Origin: Paraburkholderia sp.
GTDB lineage: Bacteria > Pseudomonadota > Gammaproteobacteria > Burkholderiales > Burkholderiaceae
Assembly (NCBI RefSeq): GCF_028283785.1
Contig: NZ_JAPWKB010000014.1
Location: 186,001-250,000, forward strand
Length of the DNA: 64,000 bases
Direction of reading: 5' to 3'
Both the position numbers and the translations under genes were made by a program. The notes beneath the pieces were generated by a model. It ran no database searches. It was given only the letters and a program-made list of their open reading frames with translations, and was not told where the DNA came from. Positions 1-8,507 of the stretch are shown here, piece after piece (position 1 is the first letter of the stretch; each line of letters begins with the position of its first letter).

Positions 1-72
1 CAGGCCGCGCTCGGTGTCGTAGAGCGCGAGACCGGTTTCGTCGCAGGAGCTTTCGATGCCGAGAACAAGCAT
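1..72 (-). CDS. tsaD: tRNA N6-adenosine threonylcarbamoyltransferase, 5' end only
   Basis: Only the first 24 codons lie in the window; the gene continues past position 1. The reverse strand starts with ATG at 72-70 and encodes the N-terminal signature GIESSCDET of the TsaD/Kae1/Qri7 family. TsaD transfers the threonylcarbamoyl group to A37 of ANN-decoding tRNAs, working with TsaB and TsaE. A possible -10 hexamer, TATACT, lies on the reverse strand at 169-164. It is divergent from the flavoprotein gene at 206. A position next to rpsU/dnaG/rpoD is usual in proteobacteria. Confidence 0.9.
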   Translation of the reverse strand, partial: MLVLGIESSCDETGLALYDTERGL

Positions 73-205
73 GATCGGGGAACGGAATCCAGGGCTGGCA
101 GGCGTTCGCGAGGTGTAAAAAGCCCGTCGCAACGCGCCTGCAAAGTGAAAAGGCAAGCCTGAAAGTATAGCAGCGCGGGCATCGTGCCGCTGGTCGGCAG
201 GTACA

Positions 206-1432
206 ATGCGCGCCATGAAATCCTTCGATATCGCGGTGATCGGCGCAGGCGCGGCCGGCATGATGAGCGCGGCCGTGGCCGGCCAGTTGGGCCGGCGTGT
301 CGTGCTGATCGACCATTCGGCCCGCCTCGCGGAAAAAATCCGCATCTCCGGCGGCGGTCGCTGCAACTTTACGAATCTGTATGCGGGGCCGGCGAACTAT
401 CTGTCGGCGAATCCGCATTTTTGCCGTTCCGCGCTGGCCCGCTACACGCCGCGCGATTTCATGGCGCTGCTGAAAAAGCATCGCGTGACCTGGCACGAGA
501 AACACAAAGGCCAACTGTTCTGCGATCAGTCCAGCGACGCCGTGATCGATGTGTTGAAGGCCGAGTGCGACGCGGGCGGCATCGAGTGGCGTCGTCCGCT
601 GGCGGTCGAGCAGGTGCGTCACGACGATGCCGCCGGTTTCACGCTCGATACCCAAAGCGGCCCGATTCACGCGCGCGCGCTGATCGTCGCGACGGGTGGC
701 CTGTCGATCCCGAAGATCGGTGCAACCGATTTCGCGTATCGCCTCGCCAAGCAGTTCGGCCACAAGCTGATCGACACGCGTCCGGCGCTGGTCCCGCTAA
801 CCTTCTCCGCCACCGACTGGGCGCCGTTTTCGGCACTGTCGGGCCTGTCGCTGGAGACGCAACTGGCCACGGGCAACAAGAAGAACGGCGCCGAGTTCGT
901 CGAGGATTTGTTGCTGACGCATCGGGGGCTGTCCGGCCCCGGCGTGTTGCAGATTTCGAGCTACTGGCAGCCGGGCGATCCGGTGCGCATCAATCTTTTG
1001 CCGGAGAAGGATGCGACATCGGCGCTGATCGAAGCGAAAGGCGGCACGAAGCGGCAAATTGCCAATCTGCTCGCAGAGTGGGTGCCGTCGCGGCTCGCGC
1101 ACGTGTGGCTCGAAACGCATCAGGTGCCGCTCGATGCGCGCGTCGCGGATTTGCCGGACAAGACGCTTCGGAAGATCGGCGACGCGCTGTCCGGCTGGAC
1201 GCTGACGCCGAACGGCACGGAAGGCTACAAGAAGGCCGAAGTGACGCGCGGTGGCGTCGATACGCGCGAACTGTCGTCCGCGACCATGATGAGCGCGCGC
1301 GTGCCCGGCCTGTTCTTCGTCGGCGAGGCGGTGGACGTCACGGGATGGCTCGGCGGCTACAACTTTCAGTGGGCCTGGGCATCGGGCGTTGCGGCCGGCC
1401 AGGCGGCTGTGGAGCACGTCCGGCAGGCCTGA
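206..1432 (+). CDS. HI0933-family NAD(P)/FAD-dependent oxidoreductase (YhiN/BaiN type)
   Basis: This 408-residue flavoprotein opens with a dinucleotide-binding motif, IAVIGAGAAG, at about residues 9-18. It then has the family signature ISGGGRCNFTN near residue 50. Near the C-terminus FFVGEAVDVTGWLGGYNFQ matches the FAD-contacting end of HI0933-like proteins. The physiological substrate of this family is not established in most bacteria; one gut homologue, BaiN, has been linked to bile-acid reduction. The ATG at 206 has a GGCAGG sequence a few bases upstream. A second in-frame ATG at 215 is an alternative start. Confidence 0.88.
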   Translation: MRAMKSFDIAVIGAGAAGMMSAAVAGQLGRRVVLIDHSARLAEKIRISGGGRCNFTNLYAGPANYLSANPHFCRSALARYTPRDFMALLKKHRVTWHEKHKGQLFCDQSSDAVIDVLKAECDAGGIEWRRPLAVEQVRHDDAAGFTLDTQSGPIHARALIVATGGLSIPKIGATDFAYRLAKQFGHKLIDTRPALVPLTFSATDWAPFSALSGLSLETQLATGNKKNGAEFVEDLLLTHRGLSGPGVLQISSYWQPGDPVRINLLPEKDATSALIEAKGGTKRQIANLLAEWVPSRLAHVWLETHQVPLDARVADLPDKTLRKIGDALSGWTLTPNGTEGYKKAEVTRGGVDTRELSSATMMSARVPGLFFVGEAVDVTGWLGGYNFQWAWASGVAAGQAAVEHVRQA

Positions 1433-1500
1433 CGGGCCGGTCGCTGTATGGGAAACGTCTGATATACTCATTAACGGTTACGAAGTTCCGTTATTGAAAA

Positions 1501-1712
1501 ACAACGGCGATCCGCGTAAAAGATAACGAGGCTTTTGAAGTCGCCATCCGACATTTCAAACGCCCGATCGAAAAGACAGAACGGGTGTCCGACTGTCGTG
1601 TGCGCAGGTTCTGCGAAAAACCGGTCGCCGCGCGGAAACGCAATAAGCGGCAGCGGTAAGGCGTCATTTCAGGTGTCTGCGCAGCCAGATGCTGCGCAGG
1701 AAGTTTTGCTGA
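1501..1712 (+). pseudogene. rpsU: decayed rpsU copy (30S ribosomal protein S21)
   Basis: From 1501 the sequence aligns over the full length of S21. It begins TTAIRVKDNEAFEVAIRHFK, where intact S21 reads roughly MTTIRVKENEPFEVA. No ATG or other usable start lies in frame, because an in-frame TGA sits at 1495-1497. The frame runs to TAA near 1657. A one-base loss near 1643 shifts the S21 tail (AAAV, then RRHFRCLRSQMLRRK) into another frame, which ends at TGA 1710-1712. Many conserved residues are replaced, for example FCEKP for FYEKP. I read this as a pseudogene; a functional S21 must be encoded elsewhere. Confidence 0.82.
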
Positions 1713-1846
1713 TTCTGTCGTGCCGCATGCCAAATGCGTACTGCGGCGGCGCGACTCAACCGGTGCAGCGCGGTCCGTTGCATCGTACGGAAACCAGGCC
1801 GTCAAGGCCGCCCCGGTAAGGCCGCATCCACACCGCGAATACGCGC

Positions 1847-1886
1847 AACCCGCTTGAGGAGGCTGTCCCAAGCGGGTTTTTGTCTT
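1847..1886 (+). terminator. rho-independent terminator downstream of the rpsU remnant
   Basis: The arms at 1847-1856 and 1869-1878 pair perfectly over 10 bp (AACCCGCTTG with CAAGCGGGTT). A T-rich run, TTTTTGTCTTTT, follows. It probably once ended or attenuated the rpsU transcript ahead of yqeY. Confidence 0.8.
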
Positions 1887-1955
1887 TTATCCCGAGACGT
1901 CGCGGTGTGTGCAGCCAGTGCCGGTTTTTTCAAATCCAACGTATTCAGGTGAGTG

Positions 1956-2402
1956 ATGAGTCTCAAAGACCGGATCAACGACGATATGAAAGCCGCCATG
2001 CGCGCCCGCGAAACCGGCCGCCTCGGCACGGTCCGCCTGCTGCTCGCGGCAGTCAAGCAACGTGAAGTCGACGAACGCGTGACGCTCGACGACGCCGCGA
2101 TCACCGCTGTCATCGACAAGATGATCAAGCAGCGCAAGGACTCGATCAGCCAGTTCGAAGCCGCCGGCCGCGCCGATCTGGTCGCGCAGGAGCAAGCGGA
2201 ACTCGAGGTGCTGGCCGCGTATATGCCGGCCCAGCTGTCCGACGCGGAAGTCGCCGCCGAGGTCGATGCGGCGATTGCGCAAGTGGGCGCGAGCGGTCCG
2301 CAAGACATGGGCAAGGTGATGGGCGTGCTGAAGCCGAAGCTCGCCGGCCGCGCCGACATGACGGCGGTATCCGGTCTGGTGAAGGCCGCGCTGTCGAAAT
2401 AA
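1956..2402 (+). CDS. yqeY: GatB/YqeY domain protein
   Basis: This 148-residue protein begins SLKDRINDDMKAAMRA, typical of YqeY. It shares the C-terminal helical domain of the GatB subunit of the tRNA-dependent amidotransferase. Its role is not firmly known but is usually taken as tRNA-related. A GTG at 1953 in the same frame would add one residue; I prefer the ATG at 1956 because homologues start MSLK. The gene lies between the rpsU remnant and dnaG, as in many beta- and gammaproteobacteria. Confidence 0.93.
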   Translation: MSLKDRINDDMKAAMRARETGRLGTVRLLLAAVKQREVDERVTLDDAAITAVIDKMIKQRKDSISQFEAAGRADLVAQEQAELEVLAAYMPAQLSDAEVAAEVDAAIAQVGASGPQDMGKVMGVLKPKLAGRADMTAVSGLVKAALSK

Positions 2403-2408
2403 GCGCCA

Positions 2409-2433
2409 CGCGCGGAGCATTCCGCGCGCTTTT
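2409..2433 (+). terminator. terminator-like hairpin between yqeY and dnaG
   Basis: CGCGCGGA at 2409-2416 pairs with TCCGCGCG at 2421-2428 around a GCAT loop. CTTTTCT follows. The U-tract is short, so it may only attenuate read-through into dnaG. Confidence 0.6.
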
Positions 2434-2527
2434 CTCAGGGTTCGCAAACCCACGTTTCTTCCCAGGTCTGGGCGGCCGCGATTTTTGCGCTCGTGCAGAC
2501 TGACGTTTTCAAGGCAGCGCCGTCAAC

Positions 2528-4390
2528 GTGATTCCGCATTCGTTCCTTCAGGATCTGCTCAACCGCATCGATATCGTCGATGTGGTGGGGCGGTATGTGC
2601 AGCTGAAAAAGGGCGGCGCAAACTTTATGGGCTTGTGCCCGTTCCATAACGAGAAAAGCCCGTCGTTCACCGTCAGTCCCACCAAGCAGTTCTATCACTG
2701 CTTCGGTTGCGGCGCGCACGGCACGGCCATCGGCTTTCTGATGGAACACGCGGGGCTGAGCTTCCCCGAAGCCGTCAACGATCTCGCCCAGGGCGCAGGT
2801 CTGACGGTGCCGAACGAGCCTTCGTCGATCGGCGGCGGGGGCGGCGGCTATGCGCCGGCTGCGTCGAAAGCCGTCACGGTTGCGTTGTCCGACGTGATGC
2901 AAACCGCTTGCGACTTCTATCGCAAGCAATTGCGCGGCGCGCCCGGTGCGATCCAGTATCTGAAAAAGCGCGGCCTGACCGGCGAAATCGCGCAGCGGTT
3001 CGGCCTCGGCTATGCGCCGGACGGCTGGCAAAACCTCGAAACCGCATTCCCGAATTACAAGGACGACACGCTGGTCGAATCCGGACTCGTGATCGTCAGC
3101 GAGAAATCCGACGCGCAAGGTCAGAACCGGCGTTACGACCGGTTCCGCGAGCGGATCATGTTCCCGATCCGCAATGTCAAAGGGCAGGTCATCGGCTTTG
3201 GCGGGCGCGTGCTGGACAGCGGCGAACCGAAATATTTGAATTCGCCGGAAACACCGCTATTTAACAAGGGTAGCGAGCTGTACGGCCTGTTCGAAGCGCG
3301 TCTCGCGATTCGCGAAAAGCAGTACGCGCTGGTGGTCGAAGGCTATATGGACGTCGTCGCGCTGGCCCAGCTCGGGTTTCAGAACGCGGTCGCGACGCTC
3401 GGAACAGCGTGTACGCCGGTTCACGTACAGAAATTGCTGCGTCAGACGGATACAGTCATTTTCAGCTTCGACGGCGATTCGGCCGGACGACGCGCTGCAC
3501 GGCGTGCGCTCGACGCGTGCCTGCCGCATGCCGCGGACAATCGCGTGATCCGTTTCCTGTTTTTGCCGTCCGAACACGATCCGGACAGCTACGTGCGCGA
3601 ATTCGGCACCGACGGTTTCGCCGAACAGGTCGAGCGCGCGATGCCGCTGTCGCAGTTCATGCTGAACGAGGTGCTGGCGGGCAAGGAACTGGATCAACCG
3701 GAAGGCCGGGCGCGCGCGCTGTTCGACGCGAAGCCTTTGCTGCAGGCCTTGCCGGCGAATGCGCTGCGCGCGCAGATCATGCATATGTTCGCGGATCGGC
3801 TCGACGTCCCGTTCGACGAAGTCGCCGCGTTATGCGAAGTCGATTCACGTATCGCGGCGGTCGCGCGGAAAGCGCCGGCGCGTAAAGACCGGCGCAGCGT
3901 GACCGGCATCGAGGAAAAGACGCTGCGCAATCTCGTGATGCATCCGCGAACGGTCGCGATGCTCGACGAGGAAGCGGAGCACGCATTGCTGAGCGTGACG
4001 CGTCACGGCGAACTGTTTGAAGAAGTGACGACGCATGCCCGCGCGCTGGGCGATGCAGCGGAATTCCAGTTGCTGTCGGACCTGTTGCGTAATGGCGCAA
4101 ACGCCCCGACTTTCGAGGAAATCTTTCGCAAAATTCTGGACTATGATGAAAACGTTCGGGATTTACTGCTGAAAGACCCGGAGGATGCGACCGTTATCGA
4201 GCAACGGCACGAGCAGGAGAGGATTGTCGGCGAGGAATTAATCGCCGCTATTCTGAAGATGCGATATGACGCTTATTGCGAGCGTCTGGACCAGCTTTCG
4301 CGGCAATCGCGGCATACGCCTGAGGAATTCGCGGAACTGGCGGATCTGAATCGCAAGCGGGCCGAGATGAAACGGCAGCTCGGGCTGTGA
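2528..4390 (+). CDS. dnaG: DNA primase
   Basis: DnaG makes the RNA primers for replication. The 620-residue protein has an N-terminal CHC2 zinc finger with C37, H40, C58 and C61. The catalytic TOPRIM core follows, with VVEGYMDVVAL near residue 270 and the metal-binding FDGDSAG near residue 313. The C-terminal DnaB-binding domain ends in RKRAEMKRQLGL. Translation starts at GTG 2528, supported by the family N-terminus IPHSFLQDLLNRIDIVDV. The gene precedes rpoD in the classical macromolecular-synthesis order. Confidence 0.97.
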   Translation: MIPHSFLQDLLNRIDIVDVVGRYVQLKKGGANFMGLCPFHNEKSPSFTVSPTKQFYHCFGCGAHGTAIGFLMEHAGLSFPEAVNDLAQGAGLTVPNEPSSIGGGGGGYAPAASKAVTVALSDVMQTACDFYRKQLRGAPGAIQYLKKRGLTGEIAQRFGLGYAPDGWQNLETAFPNYKDDTLVESGLVIVSEKSDAQGQNRRYDRFRERIMFPIRNVKGQVIGFGGRVLDSGEPKYLNSPETPLFNKGSELYGLFEARLAIREKQYALVVEGYMDVVALAQLGFQNAVATLGTACTPVHVQKLLRQTDTVIFSFDGDSAGRRAARRALDACLPHAADNRVIRFLFLPSEHDPDSYVREFGTDGFAEQVERAMPLSQFMLNEVLAGKELDQPEGRARALFDAKPLLQALPANALRAQIMHMFADRLDVPFDEVAALCEVDSRIAAVARKAPARKDRRSVTGIEEKTLRNLVMHPRTVAMLDEEAEHALLSVTRHGELFEEVTTHARALGDAAEFQLLSDLLRNGANAPTFEEIFRKILDYDENVRDLLLKDPEDATVIEQRHEQERIVGEELIAAILKMRYDAYCERLDQLSRQSRHTPEEFAELADLNRKRAEMKRQLGL

Positions 4391-4411
4391 TCTGGAAGGC
4401 TTGGAGGCGGA

Positions 4412-4420
4412 TGCTACAAT
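4412..4420 (+). promoter_or_regulatory. candidate extended -10 promoter for rpoD
   Basis: TGCTACAAT in the dnaG-rpoD gap combines an extended -10 (TGN) with TACAAT. It lies about 80 bases before the rpoD start. The matching -35 position (about 4392) reads CTGGAA, which is weak, so this would depend on the extended -10. Confidence 0.45.
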
Positions 4421-4498
4421 AAAAAGTTCTCAGCGGTTTGTTTTTCAGATTTTCCAGGTTTCCAGATTTTTGCAGGCAAATGGCTAAAGGCGATTGCA

Positions 4499-6892
4499 AT
4501 GGCAAAGACGGCAGGCGGGAAGAAAGCGACAGGCACGCGCTCCGACGAGCAGACCACTTCGGTCACCCAAGCCACGTCAGCTTCCACTTCCTCTAAAAAC
4601 ACGTCTCCCGTTTCGGCCAGAACGATCGCCCGTAAACCATCCTCGACCACTTCGGCTACGAAAGCGGCGCCGGTAACGCAGGCGCAAGCCGACTATTCCG
4701 AAGCGGAGGGGGCAGGTGCGAGAAGCGCAAGGGAAGCCACTGCCGCGCAGGACGATGCGGCAGTGAGCGATACTTTTGTATCCACGGTTCAAACGGCTGT
4801 CGTCCAGCAGCCGCGAGTCGAGACTACAGCCGGTACGGCGAACTCCATGACGAAAAAGCTGAACGAAGCACCCGTCGATGACGACGCAACCACCCAGAGC
4901 GAAGAAGCTGTGGCCGTTCCGGGCAAAGTCGAAAAGGTCAAGGCACGCGACCGTCGCGCGAAGGAAAAGGCCCTGTTGAAAGACGCGTTTGCGTCGAGTT
5001 CACCGGGCACGGTCGAAGAGATCGAGGAGCGGCGCGGCAAACTCCGCGCGCTGATCAAGCTCGGCAAGGAACGCGGTTTTCTGACCTACGCGGAAATCAA
5101 CGATCACCTGCCGGACAACTTCACCGAAACCGAGGCGATCGAAGGCATCATCAGCACGTTCAACGACATGGGCGTGGCTGTGTACGAGCAGGCGCCCGAT
5201 GCCGAAACGCTGCTGCTGAACGACAACGCGCCCGCTGCTTCGTCGGACGACGAAGTCGAGGAAGAAGCGGAAGTCGCGCTCTCTACCGTCGATTCCGAAT
5301 TCGGCCGCACTACGGATCCCGTGCGCATGTACATGCGTGAAATGGGCACGGTGGAACTGCTGACGCGCGAAGGCGAAATCGAAATTGCCAAGCGCATCGA
5401 AGATGGCCTGAAGCACATGGTGATGGCCATTTCCGCGTGCCCGACGACCATCGCCGACATCCTCGCCATGGCCGAGCGCGTCGCGAACGAAGAGATCCGT
5501 ATCGATGAGTTGGTCGACGGTCTGATCGACGCCAACGCGGAAGATGCGGACGGCTTCTCCGAGCAGGAAGCCGAAGCGATCGAGAGCGAAGGCGAGGAAG
5601 AAGAAGAGTCCGAGTCCGACGAGGAAGAGGAAGAAGACGACGGCACCGCGCAGGCCACCGCCAACGCGGCGCAGATGGAAGCGCTGAAGCGCGCGTCGCT
5701 CGAAAAGTTCGCGATGATCAGCGAATGGTTCGACAAGATGCGTCGCGCGTTCGAGAAGGAAGGCTACAAGTCGAAGTCGTATCTGAAGGCGCAGGAGACC
5801 ATCCAGAACGAGCTGATGTCGATTCGCTTCACTGCACGTACCGTCGAGCGTCTGTGCGACACGTTGCGCGCGCAGGTCGACGAAGTGCGTCAGGTCGAAC
5901 GTCAGATTCTGCATACGGTGGTCGACAAGTGCGGCATGCCGCGCGCCGAGTTCATCGCGCGTTTCCCGGGCAGCGAGACGGATCTGGAATGGGCGGACAA
6001 GATCGTCGGCGAAGGTCACGCATACAGCGCGATCCTCACGCGTAACATCCCGGCCATTCGCGAGCAGCAACAACGTCTGCTCGACTTGCAGGCGCGCGTC
6101 GTGTTGCCGTTGAAAGACCTGAAGGAAACCAACCGTCAGATGGCGGCCGGTGAACTGAAGGCGCGTCAGGCCAAGCGTGAAATGACCGAGGCCAATCTGC
6201 GTCTGGTTATTTCCATCGCGAAGAAGTACACGAACCGTGGCTTGCAGTTCCTCGACCTGATCCAGGAAGGCAATATCGGCCTGATGAAGGCGGTGGACAA
6301 GTTCGAATATCGTCGCGGCTACAAGTTTTCGACTTACGCCACGTGGTGGATCCGTCAGGCCATCACACGTTCGATCGCGGACCAGGCGCGTACCATCCGG
6401 ATTCCGGTTCACATGATCGAAACGATCAACAAGATGAACCGTATTTCGCGTCAGATCTTGCAGGAAACCGGTCTCGAACCGGACCCGGCAACGCTGGCTG
6501 AAAAGATGGAAATGCCGGAAGACAAGATCCGCAAGATCATGAAGATCGCGAAGGAACCGATCTCGATGGAAACGCCGATCGGTGACGACGACGATTCGCA
6601 TCTGGGCGATTTCATCGAGGACAACAACACGGTCGCGCCGGCCGACGCCGCATTGCACGCCAGCATGCGCGACGTGGTGAAGGACGTGCTCGACTCGCTG
6701 ACGCCGCGTGAAGCGAAAGTGTTGCGGATGCGTTTCGGTATCGAGATGAGCACCGATCACACGCTCGAAGAAGTGGGCAAACAGTTCGACGTGACGCGTG
6801 AACGGATCCGTCAGATCGAGGCAAAAGCGCTGCGCAAGCTGCGTCACCCGAGCCGTTCCGACAAGCTGAAATCGTTCCTCGAAGGCAATTGA
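4499..6892 (+). CDS. rpoD: primary sigma factor sigma-70
   Basis: This is the housekeeping sigma factor, 797 residues, longer than E. coli RpoD (613). The first 150 or so residues are a Thr/Ser/Ala-rich extension. Region 1.1 follows, and the non-conserved region holds a strongly acidic Glu/Asp run near residues 363-382. Region 2 starts near residue 566 with RLVISIAKKYTNRGLQFLDL and contains the -10-reading STYATWWIRQAITR. Region 4.2 near the end has the VTRERIRQIEAKALRKLRHP helix-turn-helix. The start at 4499 agrees with the spacing to the upstream promoter-like sequence. Confidence 0.97.
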   Translation: MAKTAGGKKATGTRSDEQTTSVTQATSASTSSKNTSPVSARTIARKPSSTTSATKAAPVTQAQADYSEAEGAGARSAREATAAQDDAAVSDTFVSTVQTAVVQQPRVETTAGTANSMTKKLNEAPVDDDATTQSEEAVAVPGKVEKVKARDRRAKEKALLKDAFASSSPGTVEEIEERRGKLRALIKLGKERGFLTYAEINDHLPDNFTETEAIEGIISTFNDMGVAVYEQAPDAETLLLNDNAPAASSDDEVEEEAEVALSTVDSEFGRTTDPVRMYMREMGTVELLTREGEIEIAKRIEDGLKHMVMAISACPTTIADILAMAERVANEEIRIDELVDGLIDANAEDADGFSEQEAEAIESEGEEEEESESDEEEEEDDGTAQATANAAQMEALKRASLEKFAMISEWFDKMRRAFEKEGYKSKSYLKAQETIQNELMSIRFTARTVERLCDTLRAQVDEVRQVERQILHTVVDKCGMPRAEFIARFPGSETDLEWADKIVGEGHAYSAILTRNIPAIREQQQRLLDLQARVVLPLKDLKETNRQMAAGELKARQAKREMTEANLRLVISIAKKYTNRGLQFLDLIQEGNIGLMKAVDKFEYRRGYKFSTYATWWIRQAITRSIADQARTIRIPVHMIETINKMNRISRQILQETGLEPDPATLAEKMEMPEDKIRKIMKIAKEPISMETPIGDDDDSHLGDFIEDNNTVAPADAALHASMRDVVKDVLDSLTPREAKVLRMRFGIEMSTDHTLEEVGKQFDVTRERIRQIEAKALRKLRHPSRSDKLKSFLEGN

Positions 6893-6952
6893 TCGCGCGT
6901 CGATCATCCTTCGATCAACGATGTGCGCCGCGTGATTCGATGCGGTAAAAAT

Positions 6953-7006
6953 AAGGGCTTCCAGTTCGTTTCGCGCCAGCGAAGCGGTCCCGGAAGCCCT
7001 TTTTTC
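6953..7006 (+). terminator. rpoD terminator
   Basis: AAGGGCTTCC at 6953-6962 pairs with GGAAGCCCTT at 6992-7001. Six T residues follow. The internal sequence adds further pairing. Confidence 0.85.
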
Positions 7007-7066
7007 GTGTAGTATGTCGGCCAGTTTTAGCGAAAGGGCCCGGCCTTGCTGTCGGGTCTTTTTGTT

Positions 7067-7154
7067 GGGCCGGACGCCGTGCTGGTTGCAGGCAGCGGAC
7101 TCATAATCCGCCTCCGAAAGGACACCGTCGGTTCGAATCCGACCCGGCCCACCA
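7067..7154 (+). tRNA. tRNA with CAU anticodon, probably tRNA-Ile2, with a long variable arm
   Basis: A cloverleaf folds with acceptor GGGCCGG/CCGGCCC, anticodon stem GCGGA/TCCGC, and loop CTCATAA with anticodon CAT at 7102-7104. The T arm is GTCGG-TTCGAAT-CCGAC and the 3' CCA is encoded. The CTCATAA loop resembles tRNA-Ile2, whose C34 is converted to lysidine by TilS to read AUA. Two things are unusual: a variable region of about 15 nt (7112-7126) holding a TCC/GGA mini-stem, giving 88 nt in total, and A rather than U at position 8. Identity is inferred from the loop. Confidence 0.75.
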
Positions 7155-7447
7155 AGAACGACGAAGCCTGGTGCTGACTGTCGTTCACCATCTGATCAAC
7201 GGGCACGTTTCCCGTCGTCAGGTGATCAGGTTTGACGTCTCTACGGCTTCGTCTGAAGCCACACTATCCGCCCGTCCTGTTGTCTTGACGAGCCGCGTCA
7301 TGCGTCGTCATGTGCGGTCGCTATCCGCGGTGTCTACGTCGTTTCCTACAGTCAACTGGTCCATTACTTAAAACTTACATCAATCTTGCGATTGCATTTC
7401 GCTGCAAGTACAGTGGGCATTCGACCAATCAGTTGACGAGGTGGCGA

Positions 7448-7711
7448 ATGTTCCGGTTTCTGACATTACTGGTGGCGCTGGGCATGTCCGGCGTGGCGTT
7501 TGCGAAGGCCGATTGCACAGCCCATCCCAAGGACGAATGGATCAAGGAGTCCGACGCGCGTGCGCAGCTTGAAGCGCAGGGCTACAAGATCAGGAAGTTC
7601 AAGGTCGACGGCCACTGCTACGAGATCTATGGTCATAACAAGGAAGGCAAGAAGGTCGAGATTTACTACGACACCAAGACGCTCGCCGTCGTGAAGTCGG
7701 AAATCGACTAA
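7448..7711 (+). CDS. small PepSY-like periplasmic protein
   Basis: The 87-residue product begins with a signal peptide (MFRFLTLLVALGMSGVAFA) and continues as a mature domain of about 65 residues. Its end, KKVEIYYDTKTLAVVKSEID, matches the second half of a PepSY domain. Such proteins are secreted and often sit beside cytochrome b561 or two-component genes. The gene lies 15 bp upstream of the b561-type cytochrome and is probably co-transcribed with it. I chose the ATG at 7448 because it gives a clean signal peptide; longer upstream starts do not. Confidence 0.75.
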   Translation: MFRFLTLLVALGMSGVAFAKADCTAHPKDEWIKESDARAQLEAQGYKIRKFKVDGHCYEIYGHNKEGKKVEIYYDTKTLAVVKSEID

Positions 7712-7726
7712 AGCCGGGTCGACGCG

Positions 7727-8257
7727 ATGCCCGTTAAAACCTGGGACATTAGCGTGCGGTTCACGCACTGGACCGTCGCGGGGATCGTCGTATGGAACCT
7801 GTTTGGTCCGACAGATCAGGCGCATCGCGTCCTCGGTTATATCGCCGCGGGGCTCGTTGTGTTTCGGGTCATTTGGGGATTTGTCGGCACGCGGTATGCG
7901 CGGTTTTCAGCGTGGTGGCCTACGGCCGCGCATCTCGCGGAATATCTTCGGTCGCTCGCCGTGGGCAAGCCGATACGTCATCTATCGCATAACCCGCTCG
8001 GTGCATTGATGGCCATTGCGCTATGGCTGCTGGTCATCGGGTTGGCGGTGAGTGGATGGATGATGCGGCTGGACGCGTTCTGGGGTGAAGACTGGCTGGA
8101 GGGGCTTCACACCGCGTTGTCCGTGGCGTTGCAAGTCTGCGTGTGTGCGCATATCGTCGCCGCGATCGTGATGAGTCTATGGACGCGGGATAATCTCATT
8201 GGTGCAATGCTGACTGGTTTCAAGCGTGACGTTGACGATAACAATACGCGGCGTTAG
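7727..8257 (+). CDS. cytochrome b561-family membrane protein
   Basis: This 176-residue protein has four predicted membrane segments. Histidines sit where b-type haem ligands are expected: H14 in RFTHW, H33 in QAHRVLGY, one in GLHTALS and one in CAHIVAA. The family covers the b-type subunits of Ni/Fe hydrogenases and stand-alone di-haem quinone-linked cytochromes. With a PepSY-like partner just upstream and no hydrogenase genes nearby, a role in periplasmic electron transfer is the likely reading. The partner protein is unknown. Confidence 0.8.
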   Translation: MPVKTWDISVRFTHWTVAGIVVWNLFGPTDQAHRVLGYIAAGLVVFRVIWGFVGTRYARFSAWWPTAAHLAEYLRSLAVGKPIRHLSHNPLGALMAIALWLLVIGLAVSGWMMRLDAFWGEDWLEGLHTALSVALQVCVCAHIVAAIVMSLWTRDNLIGAMLTGFKRDVDDNNTRR

Positions 8258-8306
8258 CGCGTCGTTTATCTGTCGGGGCGATTGTTATTTTGCGCACTAA
8301 AGACTT

Positions 8307-8322
8307 TAAGACTGGAGTCTTA
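8307..8322. repeat. short perfect inverted repeat
   Basis: TAAGACT-GG-AGTCTTA is a 7-2-7 palindrome in the 250-bp gap between two convergent genes. It has no U-tract, so it is not a standard terminator. Function is unknown. Confidence 0.35.
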
Positions 8323-8507
8323 GGCTGGCGGGTTTGTTGTTTGCATCACGCGTCGTTTCGGGTTGCGCTGCTAAGCGAATAACTTTCTTAACGTGACAGT
8401 CTCGCGAGTCCACAAACTGCAAGCGGGTCGCGCCAGTGTCTGCATTGAATCGACCTTTAGCGTGATTCACCGGCATGCATTTATCCGGCGACGTTGCGGC
8501 TTCGTTA

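Noticed and set aside
5000..6907. Long open frame on the reverse strand opposite rpoD
   Set aside because: It is Arg/His-rich, typical of antisense shadow frames in GC-rich genes, and rpoD is unmistakable on the other strand.
7171..7371. 66-codon frame after the tRNA
   Set aside because: No ribosome-binding site or family resemblance; the region more likely holds the promoter of the PepSY-like gene.
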